Source: Amyloporia xantha
Taxonomy: Eukaryota; Basidiomycota; Agaricomycetes; Polyporales; Adustoporiaceae
DNA length: 64,000 nt
Direction of reading: 5' to 3'
Assembly: GCA_036971615.1 (NCBI GenBank)
Contig: JAYKKR010000008.1
Span: 434,001 to 498,000, forward strand
Within the stretch, counting starts at the first letter, position 1. The number at the start of each line of letters is the position of its first letter. The notes beneath the pieces were generated by a model. It searched no databases. It saw only the letters and a list, made by a program, of their open reading frames with translations, and had not been told where the DNA came from. Positions 10,412 through 23,082 of this stretch are shown here, one piece after another. Both the position numbers and the translations under genes were made by a program.

Positions 10412-11406
10412 CTGCTTATCACAATGGCAATGCAGTGTTTATATAGTAAAATTGGAATACACCTGGCGAACAAACCACCGTGGTCCGTTATAACAGGCTC
10501 GTTGGGCTCTATCACCCGACGACCAGCTTCGCGCACAGGGTCTGCAGAGCGCGATCGACTGGCAGGCCGATTTCAAAGCTTACCTGCAGTACCTCTCTGA
10601 AGGACTTCTCAAACGGAAGGCATCAGTGCTCAATATTTTTCGTTGTTGGGATGCCAAGCTGTTTCCCGGAAGCGACAGTGGTTTGGCCGGCCAGGACACA
10701 GCGAAGGACAATGGATTGCAGGGTGCTCTCGCTGCATTAAACGCAGATGATGACGAAGCAGAGGGGTGCGGCGATATCAATGATACAGATGCCAATTAGA
10801 CGTAGTATTCCAGCAGTGATAGTCAATTGGATAGTCTGAGCACGCGCACTCGATCACAATATATGGGCGCAGTATGATAGTGAATTATATGCTCGCGTAG
10901 TACAGTAGATAAGTCTGATGTTTGCTTTCGTAAGGTCGTGTGTTCGATTCCTGATGTAAAATCCAGAAAAGCAGTTGAAATAGATTATAAGCCGTTTGTA
11001 GTATTTACCTAAACAGTAGTCATCGTCGTTGTACTAGCGGTCATTACAACAAGCGAAGGTAAAGTACTTCAAGCTCGGGGTAATTCAGGCATTCAGACAG
11101 GTATAGTATGTAGAACCATCGTTGTATCGTTTATTTTCCCTTCGTTTTCGAGTAGGGCTGATACGGCCATATATGCTCACATAATGCATGCGCGACCTGG
11201 TAAGGTCCGAAAACCATGTCAGGTCTTATCGGGAGCGTAAGGCCATATACGGCCCGTTCAGGACGTGGAGGTACTTCCTTATGCTTGTAAGGGGGTCTAT
11301 ATTCTGACGACCTTATACGGGCATATACAGTCTTATAACCTACTAGCAGTCTACCCGTGCCGACGCACAGCAGAATATCGGTGTGAATATTGATTTCAAC
11401 AACTGT
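10412..11406. other. Intergenic; tRNA-like relic and repeated GGCCATATA motifs
   Basis: No gene is supportable. At 10891-10957 (plus strand) a tRNA-like module has GTAGTACAGTAGATAAG and GTGTTCGATTCC at A/B-box spacing but no acceptor pairing. At 11160-11340 several AAGG(T/C)C and GGCCATATA(C/T)GG motifs recur in both orientations, suggesting another degenerate element. Confidence 0.3.
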
Positions 11407-11804
11407 CACTGCAAAAAAATCACCATTTCACAGGCTGTGAAAAAGGTAAGATAGGCATGGGAAAATATTTACTTATGGAACCATTTCAAGCGAGTTGGAA
11501 TTGTATGAAATGGTTATAATTTCAAAAGCTATTGTAGAATTGGAAAGTTAAAGTTTAATGTACTAAGTGAGGTTACATAAAAGATACATGAAATTACTGA
11601 TCCATCGGTAAATGCTTCATTCCATTACTTTTAGATAACCTTATTTAGTATGTCAAACTTCAACTTTGTGAATCTCCAACAGGTTTTCAAAATAATGACA
11701 TTTCACACAATCTCAACTCACCTGAGATGCTTTGATAAGTGAACCCTTTCCTACACCTATCTTACCCTTTTCACTACCTGTGAAACAGTGATTTCTTTGC
11801 AGTG
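11407..11804. mobile_element. 398-bp MITE with ~50-bp inverted ends and TGT duplication
   Basis: The left end starts CACTGCAAAAAAATCAC and the right end is its imperfect complement, with similarity extending about 50 bp (including GGTAAGATAGG) and weaker pairing further in. The element is flanked by the 3-bp direct repeat TGT (11404-11406 and 11805-11807). A CACTG terminus with a 3-bp duplication fits a CACTA-superfamily non-autonomous element. It encodes nothing. Confidence 0.7.
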
Positions 11805-11831
11805 TGTGGCAGGAACTCAGATCCATAGGTA

Positions 11832-12068
11832 TGTCGCGCGAATAGAGGAAACACAGACGCAAAGGAGTGCTCAGAGAGCAGATATACTCCTAGGAACTCA
11901 GGAGGGAGAGTAGGCGCCAAAACAGCTAACCCGACACATACACCGACACCTAAACCGAAGGCTACTCATAGCACGGATTGAGGATAGATACAGGCAGAGA
12001 CCACAGCTATGTACGACGTATGGGCGCCTAAATCACGTGATCTGTGCGTCTGAGCACTCCCTCTAACA
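11832..12068. repeat. Solo LTR, copy 2 (237 bp)
   Basis: It runs from TGTCGCGCGAATAG to CCCTCTAACA and is nearly identical to 8421-8656. The perfect 5-bp flanking duplication AGGTA (11827-11831 and 12069-12073) proves a separate insertion followed by LTR recombination. High identity between the copies suggests recent activity of the family. Confidence 0.85.
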
Positions 12069-12073
12069 AGGTA

Positions 12074-15000
12074 TTTTGAATTTGTAACATTTAACATTCC
12101 ACTATCTGAATTCAAGATATGACCACTCCATTCAAGGATGAGTATGAAATCATTCAATTACTACTGATAGCTACACCTGACAATACATACTTATGGGACC
12201 TCGTGAAGCCATTGATTATCACATCCTCTGGCTTGTGCTTGTCCACAGGTGAGGGAGTCCCCCCACTTAGTCAAGCTCAAAGTCATTGAAGTCAAATAAA
12301 TCTCAAATTAGTAACTACATAAAGTGTGGTGGAATCTCACTACTGTAGGGACTGCACCCTCCAATCTTGTACATCTATAATGCCATAGATGTCAGGCCAG
12401 CATATTCAAGTAGCGAGGTATGTCATGCCCATTATCTGTACTCAAACCAACACCGAAATCCTTTTGCCAGCCTGAGCAATGCTGAGACACGCACATGCAG
12501 GTCCCGAGGATGGTGCACATACACCACACGCATAACTGGGGAACACCACAGGCCACACATGAATAGTATACATAACCGGAGAATGAGCAAGACCTGGACA
12601 CGGATTACATGTGCGAGCATGCTAGCACTGCATGCAGGTACCCATCGGTACTGAGTGCTCTTGAACATGATTGAGCTGTCCTGAGAATCATAGACCACAT
12701 GCAGTAACTGACGGAAAACCTCCAAACGCACGGGAAACGCGCGCGAGCGACCTACATGCGAGGATAGCGTGCCCTTGAACACGACGCGAGAAGATCGGAG
12801 ACACCGTCCAATGTGCGCACTCCCGAATTGGAAGACTCCAGATTTGGAAATACCAGCACGTGACTTTCCTAATCGGTCTCAGCTCATTTACTATAGAAGA
12901 TATTCGATTTTTCCGACACGAGTGGCGAGTAATCCCTACGATGCGTCAATCGACGTGACCCTCAGCATGACTGGACCATCCCTTTATGCCATCACGCTCA
13001 TTAATCTCCGTGCATTCCCTTCTATTAATCTCGCGACAAACCCTTCTATTTTGACGTCTGCAACAGATCTGCCATGAGCTTGGCGTCTCCTCGCATTGAG
13101 ATGGCCCAATTGCACTATTCTTGGAAGAGTCAACGGAGGACATTATGTGACCGGGGTGCCCATTGTCGCCACACTGATTCCCCTCAGCACATCCCACCGG
13201 TCCATAGCGATGGTGCTACGTTGATCGTCAACCTCACACATAAGTTCTGACCAGAGGCGAGAAAATATAAAGCCGCATACCTTTGTGCACTCCTGCATCT
13301 CCGCTGCAATGTGTCGGAGGCCTGGGTATGACCCTGAATGTCCGCAAGTCATGTCGGAGATCGACAAGTTGTCCTTTTGAGTAGAAAGCGACGCAAGGAA
13401 CAAACTCGCATCGAGAGTGTAGATCTTCCATCGGGTCGAGACGTCGGTGTTCCCAGTCTTAGCATAGTAAACGTCTGGCAGCTAGAGGTAGTCCGTCGGA
13501 TCGTCCTGGACTACATGTAGTGACAAGGAACCTGTAGCTAGGCATGCTCCTGTCTCCGCCTCCTCGAGGCAGATTGAGGAATCGTGACAGATGTCTACAC
13601 ATGTCAGCAGAAGGAAAGACTGGAGATGAGTGAAAGCCGAACATTCAACATTCGACAGTGAGCTGACGAGCAAACGGTGGCCCAAACCAGGAACCACTAG
13701 CAGGGTTCTACACGGCGGGACGCTGACTGGAATTAGATATCACAAGGGTCCATGCCCGAGTTTATAGCAGGGCACCGACTCGAGAGCTTGTCCGGTGTCA
13801 CTGGGAGCTACGAGTTTCGATCATCGCCTGAGCTGACGACTTTTCTAATAGCGAGTATACTTAGCAATGACAAGCATAGATTAGCGGGTGTGCGAGTCCA
13901 TGTACTCCCCAAAACATGGCGTAGCGACGCAGGTGCTATCCGATGGAACGCGGCTCCCACGAAGGGGGGCCTCATTACGTGTCTGAGGGGGACCATCAGT
14001 CGGGATCTCAATGATGGAACAGCAGAATAACAATTTGACCGTGTGGGACTCCACATAACGCAGTCCGTGTATACTGCTATGTGAGTCCTGACTGTCGGTT
14101 CTGTGACCGGAGGGGTGGCCTTGAAGCGCTGTCAGATGCTTCGCAGAGGAGGTACAAGGAACAGACCCAACGCGCAATCATACAGGAGAAGCTAAAGTTG
14201 GAATGCGACTCGTGTTCTTCATCTACGAAGACAACTAACGACCAGTGCAGGAATGACAGAAAGAACGGTCCAACCCACCGAATGATCTAAACAGAGATGA
14301 TCAGCGCATAGGGGAGTATGAATCTCGAATCCTAATAGTAGTCGTATGCGGGTGACGAGGACAGCGTTACGTGATTCAGGGTTTCGAGCGCTCTACCGAG
14401 AGGGGTGTAGGAATCGTCCTCGGAGCATGATGGGCGCGTAAAATCGATGCGCACGTTGCAATGTGTTTTCAGGTTCTCTTTGAGGGTATACCGACCGCAC
14501 TAGGATGCCTGATCAACAAGCTAAGCGGTGGTATCTGGCACATACTGGTCAGCCTCAAATTTGACGCATGCACTGCCAACTCCACAGCTACCGCACCACG
14601 AGTCAATGCAGCCGCTGCTTCATAGACACGTGAATCGTGCCGCGACATTGGATGACGGCGTGTAGTTGGCGTCCCGATCAAACCTTGTCGTCTGCAACGA
14701 CAGTACTTCCGCGGCGATAGACCGCGACAAGGAAAGATAATATGACATTCTAAAATTGCAGCAGATACATTCATGCACTCTGCTGCCAGTGCGCGAAATT
14801 CGTCGGTGGTCACAGGATGGCCTTCGAGCGCTCCTTGGTGCTCTTATACGCAGGGGCTGGTCCAATTAACAGCATCCTGTACGCTTGGAATCAGACATCA
14901 AAGGGCACTTATCATCTTCTCGAGGGCTGTGATCGAGATACCGCTGCTCTCAAGTGCTTGAAAGCGGATGATCACCGTTCTGCCAATTTGCTAAATAGAC

Positions 15001-15100
15001 CTGGAGAAAGATGGAGGCATCCGTGTCGTCGCGAGTTACGGCACGGGGCACGTTTTGACAGGCCGCTGAGAAGAACCATTGAGTTGGTAATGAACAGAGA
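12074..15100. other. Degenerate duplicated flank of F-box unit A
   Basis: No intact gene is visible. Segments at about 13200-13700, 13900-14050 and 14080-14900 match blocks at 21200-22560 and 27100-27800 and, more weakly, those upstream of the later F-box copies. On the minus strand these blocks share short conserved peptides (for example VMRPPF, and LLVSSLSNVECS against MLVSQLLNVDCE) interrupted by stops, which suggests a decayed minus-strand gene duplicated with each unit. Confidence 0.5.
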
Positions 15101-15187
15101 CAAGAATGAGAGCAACTTGGAGCCAAATACACCGTTCACATGTGTATCTGGGAACCAAAATGGACATCATGCGTCTGGTAGACACTG

Positions 15188-15223
15188 CCATGAGGCTGTG
15201 GTCCCTCACAGATGAGCTATATA
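15188..15223 (+). promoter_or_regulatory. Conserved promoter block of F-box gene A
   Basis: The block CCATGAGGCTG, then GAGC and a TATATA box (15218-15223), lies about 120 bp before the gene A start. The same arrangement precedes copies B (22956-22961), C (28217-28222), E (34420-34425) and F (38559-38564); in D the TATA is degraded and in G only the CCATGAGGCTG part remains. Confidence 0.6.
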
Positions 15224-15342
15224 CGCACCGGATTACGCAGGGCTGCAGTCTGACCTGCAAATTCGTGGAGTTCACTTTCTGTACTGTAGAGAACATACCT
15301 CCAATCACCATACTCCTTGACCACTCATATCGAGCCCCATCC

Positions 15343-17079
15343 ATGGATCGCAAGGAACCTGCGGAATCAAGTAAAACTACGATGGAGGGTGATCCGTCCC
15401 CCTTGGAGATCACACTACGGGACGGCACAGAAACGAGCACAACGATGATTGCGCACGAACACCAGCAGGACACGAACTCACTGCTGGTGGTGGGTCCATA
15501 TGATACCGCTATGATCAACGTACCAGCGGTACCGGACCACAGTAACGCGTCCCCCGGATGGAGTATCGCTTTACAATGGCCCTACGTCAGCGTCATACAG
15601 AGATTACCGGAGAGGGAGCTCGGGAGAAGCGCGAAAAAGAGGAAGCTTTCAGAGTGGAGCGGCCCCGAGGCAATAGAGACAAGGGAACCAAGAGAGGCAG
15701 GTATATTCACGTACAGCTATCGAATTCGACTCATCCATTCTGAAGCCCACTCCTCGATTTCTCCCACCTGAACTTTGGGACCACATCGTTTCCTACTTGC
15801 GACGTGACCTGGATGCGCTGCTAGCCTGTCGTGAAGCCTACAAGGGACACGTGTGGTACAAGAGAGCTAGCAAGTACGTGCCGCAAGAATACGGACAAAG
15901 CAATGTCTGGTTCTCGAGTCAAAAGGAGGTGGCGCGGATAGGGATGATGAAAAGTAGCTGGACAGGGCCAAGTAGGGTGACTATCGAGGGCAGGCTCATC
16001 CCACACCTGGGCACATTCGCAGCAATGCTGGGCGGAAGGTGGACGGAGACGAAAGACCTTTACATCCAGCACGCAGAGTGGCGAGCAGGAGACACACCAC
16101 AGGACGTCTTCCGCAATCTGTCCACGTTCACCGGGATCATAAGGCTCAGTCTTGATGACGTCACGTTCCCTTCGATTGCCACATTCGGCCGGCTGGTCTG
16201 CGCCCTCCCCGCCCTGGAGAAGCTCATCTGCAGCAATGTGAGCTTCGAGACGCATCACTTCAATCGCGCTGCATTTCCACGATGTGCTGATGTGATGAAG
16301 CTCTCGAATGTCACCCTCCACGGCTTGGACAGGACTTCTATCGACGATATCACGGGCTTCTTCGTGTCTACGGAAATCTCTGCAAAGCTGACTCGCGTGT
16401 GCCTGGGCCGCGAATACTGGGTTGACGACAGCTGTCCTGTACACCCTGAAGACTTCCTGTCCGGAAGTGTCCACCGTTTCGTTCGATCGGCTGGTCCTTC
16501 ACTTCGACAACTATCCCTACACCTGGTGCCAGGCGGTGAGCCACATCACTCCTTGCTCAATCCCCGGAGCTGTCTGATTCATGTTCCCAGAGTATCCAAT
16601 CGATATTTCCCATAACACCAAGCTCACAACATTTTCGCTCATCGCGCAGATCGACAATGTGGATTACAATGCTGGCTGCATAGCTCAGTTCGTCTCTCAG
16701 CTCACCTCAAAACTCATGGAAGAGATCACCATAAGACTCGATATTCATTCTATGACAGTCAAGAGACCTGAGGAGCTTATTGCGATCCTGACAATGCTCT
16801 CCTATAGCTGTTCTCAACTTGACCACATCTTTACCCGCCCTGTATTTGACAAGCTTACACGGGTAGCCATTACAGCGCAATATAGCGAATGTGCTGGTAG
16901 GCATGCTGATGAGAAAGCCAAGGCTCTATGGATAACGCTGGTGCAGTCTCAGATGCCTACATTACACAAACGAGGTATTCTGAGGTGTGTTTTTCTTCTG
17001 CTGTGGTTGTATTGATTTTATCGATGTTTGACTACCCTTGAATCTCACGCCGTACAGCACCTCTTGCCGGACGTGGTGA
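15343..17079 (+). CDS. F-box-like protein, array copy A
   Basis: Exons 15343-15696, 15746-16535, 16591-16984 and 17058-17079 give 519 residues. Intron 1 uses a GC donor (gag|gcaggt) if the phase of its paralogues is kept; introns 2 and 3 are standard. Exon 1 codes a low-complexity N-terminus with a basic KKRKLS patch, a possible nuclear signal. Exon 2 opens with the F-box-like LPPELWDHIVSYL, then RRDLDALLACREAY in place of the usual C-x-x-V-C-x-x-W. The rest has leucine-rich strand-helix repeats (LSLDDVTFPSI, LVCALPALEKL). F-box proteins bind SKP1 and present substrates to SCF ubiquitin ligase; that role is inferred by family. It is the first of seven tandem copies. Confidence 0.7.
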
Positions 17080-17600
17080 CGCCACAGATAATGACACCAG
17101 ATTGTATCAATCCTCTTTCACGTTCCGCTCTCATTGTCTGCACTTCCTTGGACACTCAATCTTCTGCCTGCCACGCTGAGTCCCGCCAAACCGTCAGCGA
17201 CCAGATACGTGCCGCAGCATCCATTCTAGCCCTTCATCCATATGGATCGTCGATGCAGAGTCCGCCATGAGGCCGGGAGCAGGACCTCCTCCCAACATGT
17301 CCCGACCTGTGGCCCGTGGCAGTCAAACACAATGAGATGTGATGTCGTCTTCCGGCGCATATATACAGGCTTGTAACATTGTAACATGGGATATGAACGA
17401 TCTGGTACTTATGACGGCTCTATTGTACGGTTCTTCTTTACTTACGGGAGTTTCAATGACTCGGACACGATCGGACCGTGTAGTATTGTAACTATATTGA
17501 CGGCCCCGGTGTTTCACATACAGTACTGATTTATATATATATATATATATATACCAGTGTCCTTTGGCTGTACGAGATACTCTGCTAACTATGGTGCCCA
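17080..17600 (+). other. Downstream flank of gene A with relic of a short ORF
   Basis: After the stop, the sequence matches the flanks of copies B, D, E and F. Around 17370-17470 a frame reads VTWDMNDLVLMTALLYGSSLLT, in pieces, close to the corresponding part of the intact short ORFs at 25290-25730 and 40442-40792; stops and indels make this copy nonfunctional. A (TA)11 microsatellite lies at 17532-17553. Confidence 0.45.
17532..17553. repeat. (TA)11 microsatellite
   Basis: Eleven uninterrupted TA dinucleotides lie in the downstream flank of F-box gene A. Confidence 0.9.
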
Positions 17601-17796
17601 TGGACTATTTGAATAATCTATCTGACGTGAAATCGTTAAACAGTCGAAGCCCAGAGATTAATAAAGTCCTCAACAAACGCTGCAAGGGCTGCCGACAGAC
17701 GCGGGCAGGTATATTACGTACGTATACTTCTTGTCGGTTGTCTCATCGAAAGGTATTACTGGACGACATTTGACGTCTTGGAGAGAAGGCGCAAGA

Positions 17797-20600
17797 TCAG
17801 GACATGAGTATGACTTTCAAGACCGCTCGGCGAGCAGGCTGCGGCTCGAGAACCATAGAGTCAGTCAGGAACGGTGAGTGACAGGTTATTCTTAACATGG
17901 TCCACAGAAGAAACGCTGGACATCGCAGAAAGGTAAGGCGATTCGTGTATTTGAGTAATCTAAGCGTGCTCTCCAGAGTCTCCACCGCCTGCTTGGCTGT
18001 CCGTGCATCATCTTCAGCAGCAACAGATCCCCGTTGATCAACATGCACACCTGCTCCAGATCACTTGGGTAAGGGCCGGACGGCAAACCGGATGACAGTA
18101 TCGAAGCACTTCCACTTCGAACCCAATCATCGAGCCAGTATCAATGGCGGTGACCAGCGACACCACGTCAGAACATGGTCAACCATAACACGGTCCCGGT
18201 GAGATCTTTCCATCCTGAATGATAGCACTTCAGCAGTAAATGAACGGAGCGGAATGATGACACGACATTCCGAAACCGTCTTAGGTATAATTCTGAATAA
18301 TTCGCCTGTCCCAGCATGCCATAAGAGTACGGAATACAGCCGTACATGCGATCAGTTCTGGCTAGCGCGTTAGGCTCGCAGGTAGGGCCGAAATAGATAG
18401 GTGAAACTGCAAGCGGCGGCCCAGCTCCGACAATCAAATGGGTTGAGACAGGATGTGATACATCGTGGAGATTTCACGTGAATTGATGCGACGATGGCCT
18501 CCGGCTGGACTTGGTAGTAGGAATCTTTGCCGATAGTGCAGGACCTAGGAACGGGAAGGCACTTGGGATAGCGGGATATGGCTGCTGCCAGTCAAGGGTG
18601 GATATCGTCGTCTCCTCCTGTATGTCTCGGGCCATCGGGTAAATGTCGATAGCTGCATGAAACATGATTCACTCCGCGTGATCCGACAGTACCGACACTG
18701 TCGGTGATATAGCTAATGGCGACCAGGTGCTGTGAATGAAGTTAGCTGTGACAATGATACCGAAGCGGCTACTCGAGGTCCAGCGTGAGTGCAGACAGAA
18801 TTTAGGATAACGCTCCAGGTCGGGATTACAACTTACCTCATTGTAGTACTGTTGTTTTCGCAACGTCTGTTCGTGCTCCTTCGAGTCCTCTCTCGAAGAG
18901 CGAGACTTGAGTCCATGACCAAGTTTCGCATGTGCCGGTCTTCGAGGACTCTAGCCGGCCTGATCAGACGATGGCAGGTATGATGGAATGCACAAAGAAA
19001 AGTGATCGCCGTGTCCTGAAAGAAAGGAGGTCGCGAATAGGCCCAGTCATCACTCAACAACGGTACGAGCTCATGTTCAGTGCAACTACCACGCATGGGT
19101 CGAAAACATCCAGACACGGTCAATTAGACTCACGCAGGCTCATTGCTCGGCCTGGACAGCCGGTTGTTTTCGCATACTAGCAGTCAGATCACAAACAACG
19201 CAACCATATAAGTCGCCCAGATGAAAGCTTGGAGACACTGCGGCGTTCAAAGCTGTGTGGAGTCGCGAAACCGTCTGCGGCGCCGAAAGTTGGACAAGAG
19301 TCGACGCGTGACAGGGGTAGGTATTCCCGCCCAGAACGAGACAGACCGCGCGTACAGCTCACTAATCCGAAGAAACAACGGCTTCGTGTTACTGCACAGG
19401 CCGACGGCGAGCTATTCGAAGCCAGAGGATATCGTTGGCGTCTAATGTCCTTGCGTCCATTCTGCCTGCTGTCCCGTATGCAGACGCGCTTGCCCTGACA
19501 ACATCTATCACTAGATTAGCCCTCTATGTTCGATTTGGCCTATCTGTATAACCGCGCTCCAACGTTGTGGAGGGGTTTGCGCGATCCGAATGCAGAGGAT
19601 CCAGGGCCGATTGGCAAGGAAGTCGCGAATTGGGGCGGAGGAACGAGATGGTGCAAGGAGAGTTAGATGCAAGGAAGCAGACATTGGGGAAGAGCTGGTC
19701 TGGTGCGTCTAGTAGGTTGCGGGACGGTTGTCAGCACAGAAGATACATAAATCCTGCTAAGTGTCTGCTTTGAGCGTACCTGTCTCCCTCAGATATGTCA
19801 AGATCGCATCCCCGCCAAAGCTCTGATAGTCATTGACATAGAGGTACTGCGTGTCGTCTTCGTCAAGGAAGAGGGGCCGTGACGCACATTGACTAGGCAG
19901 TGTGCACACGATCAACGACGCATCCCTAGGATACTAAGACGTGCTTCAGCATTGCAAGATTTGATGCAGGTAAAGGCCTGGAAAGTCCCGTTCCAGAGTA
20001 TCGAGGTGATCAAGAGCTGGACATGCTTCAGAAGGGGGTGAGTCGTCTCGAGCATCTGTGCGATTAAATTAGCCAGAAAGGCGTGCTGCAGAGTCTCGTA
20101 CTTGAATGACATAGAGGCAGAATGCGAGAGTTATTGTACGTACCACCAAGCAAATAACTACCCTATACTACGTGCATGCAGTGAGATCTCCGCACGACTT
20201 GGTTCGGCTAACGGGTGTATTCGGCTGAGCATTGAGATCGGTCTACGAAGGGTGCAAAAACGTAGGTGACAATGGTCGAGATACTGGGACGGGAATACGC
20301 ATATGACGACAGGAGGTATAATTGAAATAATCGTATGTCGGAGACGGACAGCTGTGGGCCAAGCGCAAGTTGAAGCTGAAGGTTAGGTTGAGCTCGGAGA
20401 GGGTGTGCTGGCGCATATAGGAGTTAGAGCGAATGAGAGGGCCGTCTGGGGCAGAGGACTTCACCTGGACGCGAAGAAGCCGAGGCCTTGGCGGGTCGTC
20501 GACGTCGCGGAGGAGATCGGTCGGGCGCTTGTGCGGCGATGACGAGTCCTCGATCTCGAATCTCGATAGCGTTCTGAGCTCAGACGGCGTCACGACAGGT
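17797..20600 (-). pseudogene. Unidentified decayed coding region(s), minus strand
   Basis: Several minus-strand frames look coding by composition but are short and separated: around 20560-20250 (SELRTLSRFEIED), 19930-19790 (DEDDTQYLYVNDYQSFGGD), 18660-18480 (DIYPMARDIQEETT), 18440-18200 (IVGAGPPLAVSPIYFGP) and 18080-17800. They could be exons of one gene or of several relics. A block at 17960-18150 is repeated at about 25930-26120. I could not assemble a full product or identify a family. This stretch fills the unusually large gap between F-box copies A and B. Confidence 0.3.
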
Positions 20601-20699
20601 CCCGGTCATGACCCTTTCCTTTCTCTTCCTCCATCTCCTCATGTCGAATTACATTTCCCAGCTGATTCGTTGTCCAGCGTACAGGCATTGTTCATCTGA

Positions 20700-21060
20700 T
20701 CAGTTCTCTTTGTCTGTGTGAAGCGTCAGCGTAGGATCCGCTACAAGGCCTGGGGAGGGATCCTCCGAGTCGCCTTGTTGCCATTTATGACAGTACATAT
20801 TATCATTTCATCTCGCAGTGTATGCTTACGGCTATTATGATACAGTATGAATTGATCCGATTCTCTTGCATATTCTTCGCCGCTCACAGAAGCCTCCAGG
20901 ACACGACCGGACGGTGTATCATTACGTTGCAATTGCATTGACAGCGGCAAGCTACATTTGCTAGGTTGTACATATATATTCCTGCGTTTCTGATCAGATT
21001 CCTCTGAACACACATAGAATGTGAGATTCTCGAGTGACGCGTCGACGCCATGTGCGAGAG
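20700..21060 (+). other. Relic of the F-box downstream flank (lost copy?)
   Basis: The sequence resembles the 3' flanks of copies A, B and F (the CCTGGGGAGGGATCC-type segment and the region preceding GTGTATCATTACG...TTGACAG) although no F-box gene lies directly upstream. This suggests that one unit of the array between A and B was deleted or has decayed. Confidence 0.35.
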
Positions 21061-22950
21061 GACCAGTCATAGCCTCGGAACCGGCACAAGGGCCGTCCAA
21101 GCAGGAGCTCAGCACTCATGCACATAGCGTACCTAAGTTATGGCTACAGGCTGGGAAATATACACCTGCCCACCTCCTTGTGCTCCTACATCTCCATTGC
21201 GATGTCTCGGAGGCTATGTATGCCCCGGATTGTCTGTGAATCATGCTGGAGACCAGCAGATCGCACTCCTGAACACTTGTTTCGATAGTGCAGATCGTAC
21301 ATCAAGCCGAGACATCGGCGTCCGCAATCTCAGCATAGTAAACGGCTGGAAAGCCAGTCGTCATCCACCGAAACGTCGTGGGCCATAGACGGAGACAAGA
21401 AGTTTTCGAATAGACACTCCCCAGGCGCCGGAATGAGAAACCGTGGTGAATGTCTACACGTATCAGCAGGCGGAAACCCCGTGAGATGAGCGGAAGGCTC
21501 ACAATCGACATTCAACAGTTGACTGACGAGCAAGCGGTAGCCCAGACCAGGAATCAGGGTTCTATACAGCAGAATGGTGACCGAAGCTGAATATCACCAG
21601 TCCATGCCTGATGTTGTAGCATGACACCACAATCGGCAGCTCGTCAGGAATCACCGAGAGCCGCGGAACTCGATAATAAATCGAGGTATTGATATAGCCA
21701 TTCCCCCAAACATGACATATCGACGCGGTGTTATCTGAAGGAATTTAACGTGGCTGCCACGAAAGGAGGCCTCATTACTCGTCTAAAATAAGACAGCGCT
21801 CGACATGAGAGAACTACAGAGGATGCAATCCGTGTATACGGTTGTCTGAATCTGATAGTCGGTTGTGTGGCCGGAAGAGTGGGTTGAAGTGTTGCCGGAT
21901 GCTTCGTAGAGGCAGTGCAAGAAACAGACAGAACGAGCAATGCTACAGAGCATGTTGGAATCGAGTCGGAACCCTATTAGAGTTTTCCGCCTACGTGGAC
22001 AGCCGACGACCAGTGCAGGAACGACAGGGAGAACGTTCCAGCCCATTGAATTGTCCAAACAGAGACGATCCGCGCATAGTGGAGTATGAACCATCAATCC
22101 TGATAGCATTTGTATACGGGTGACGAGGACAGCGTTGACGCGATTCAGGGTTTCGAGTGCTTCACCGAAGCAATGTAAGAAGGGACCTCGGAGCATGCTT
22201 GGCGCTTGAATCGATGTGCATGGTCGGTTGCATTTTCAAATCCTCTTTGAGGCTATGCTGACCACACTAGGACACCCGTTCGATAAGCCAAGCGGTGGTA
22301 TCTGGTACATACTGGTCAGCCTGAAATGTCATACATGCACTGCCAAGTTCACAATAACGCACCATGAGAATGTTGGAAGGTGGGGCGTAGTCGAAATCCT
22401 GATGAAATCATAGATGACAGCACTTCTGCAGCGATAAACCCCGACCAAGGAAACTGACGAGATTCTAGAACTGCGTTATGTGCTCTACTAAGTAGTGCGT
22501 GAGATTCCGCCGCTGGTCATAGGATGGCCTCCGAGCGCTCCTGCACAACCCTGCACACCTCATACACGCAGAGGCTCATTTAGGTGATAGCTTGTAAGCT
22601 CGGAATCGGGCTGTGCATCTTGTCAATGCTCACGTCAAAGGTGTTTGACGTCGTCTCTTGGGGGTGCTGTCGACTGCTTACTTGAAGTGCTCGGAGTGTG
22701 ATTGATTGCCATTTTTCTATTTTGCCACATGAGCCTGGAGAAACGAATGAAGTGTTCATGTCGTCGAGGGTTGCGGCACGTTTTAAACTGCCTCTGAGAA
22801 GAGAAGACAAAGTGAGTATACGATGAACAGAGATAAGAATGGGGCGCTCGGAGCCAAACACCGTTCACATGTGTATCTGAGGACAGAAATGGACACCACA
22901 CATCTAGTAGACACTGCCACGAGGCTGTGTTCCCTAGGTTCCCTGACAGA
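21061..22950. other. Degenerate duplicated flank of F-box unit B
   Basis: The blocks at 21240-21390, 21720-22050 and 22210-22560 are diverged copies of those before gene A. Minus-strand frames keep short shared peptides with the unit A flank but contain stops. No intact gene is seen. Confidence 0.5.
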
Positions 22951-22961
22951 CGAGCTATATA
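22911..22961 (+). promoter_or_regulatory. Conserved promoter block of F-box gene B
   Basis: GCCACGAGGCTGTG is followed by GACGAGC and a TATATATG box (TATATA at 22956-22961), 122-127 bp upstream of the ATG at 23083. Relative to copy A it carries a short duplication of TCCCTAGGT-type sequence. Confidence 0.55.
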
Positions 22962-23082
22962 TGCACCGGGTGATGCAGGGCTGCAGTCTGACTTGTGTGG
23001 GATACTCCCTCCTTGCCCTAGTGAACATACGTGGAATCGCACCTCCAGTCACTAAAATCCTGCACCGCCCACATCAAGCACC

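Noticed and set aside
9998..10957. Functional tRNA genes
   Set aside because: A and B boxes are present, but acceptor and anticodon stems do not pair; kept only as tRNA-like repeats.
8421..12068. One full LTR element bounded by the two similar LTRs
   Set aside because: Each LTR has its own perfect and different 5-bp duplication, and no pol domain or primer site lies between them.
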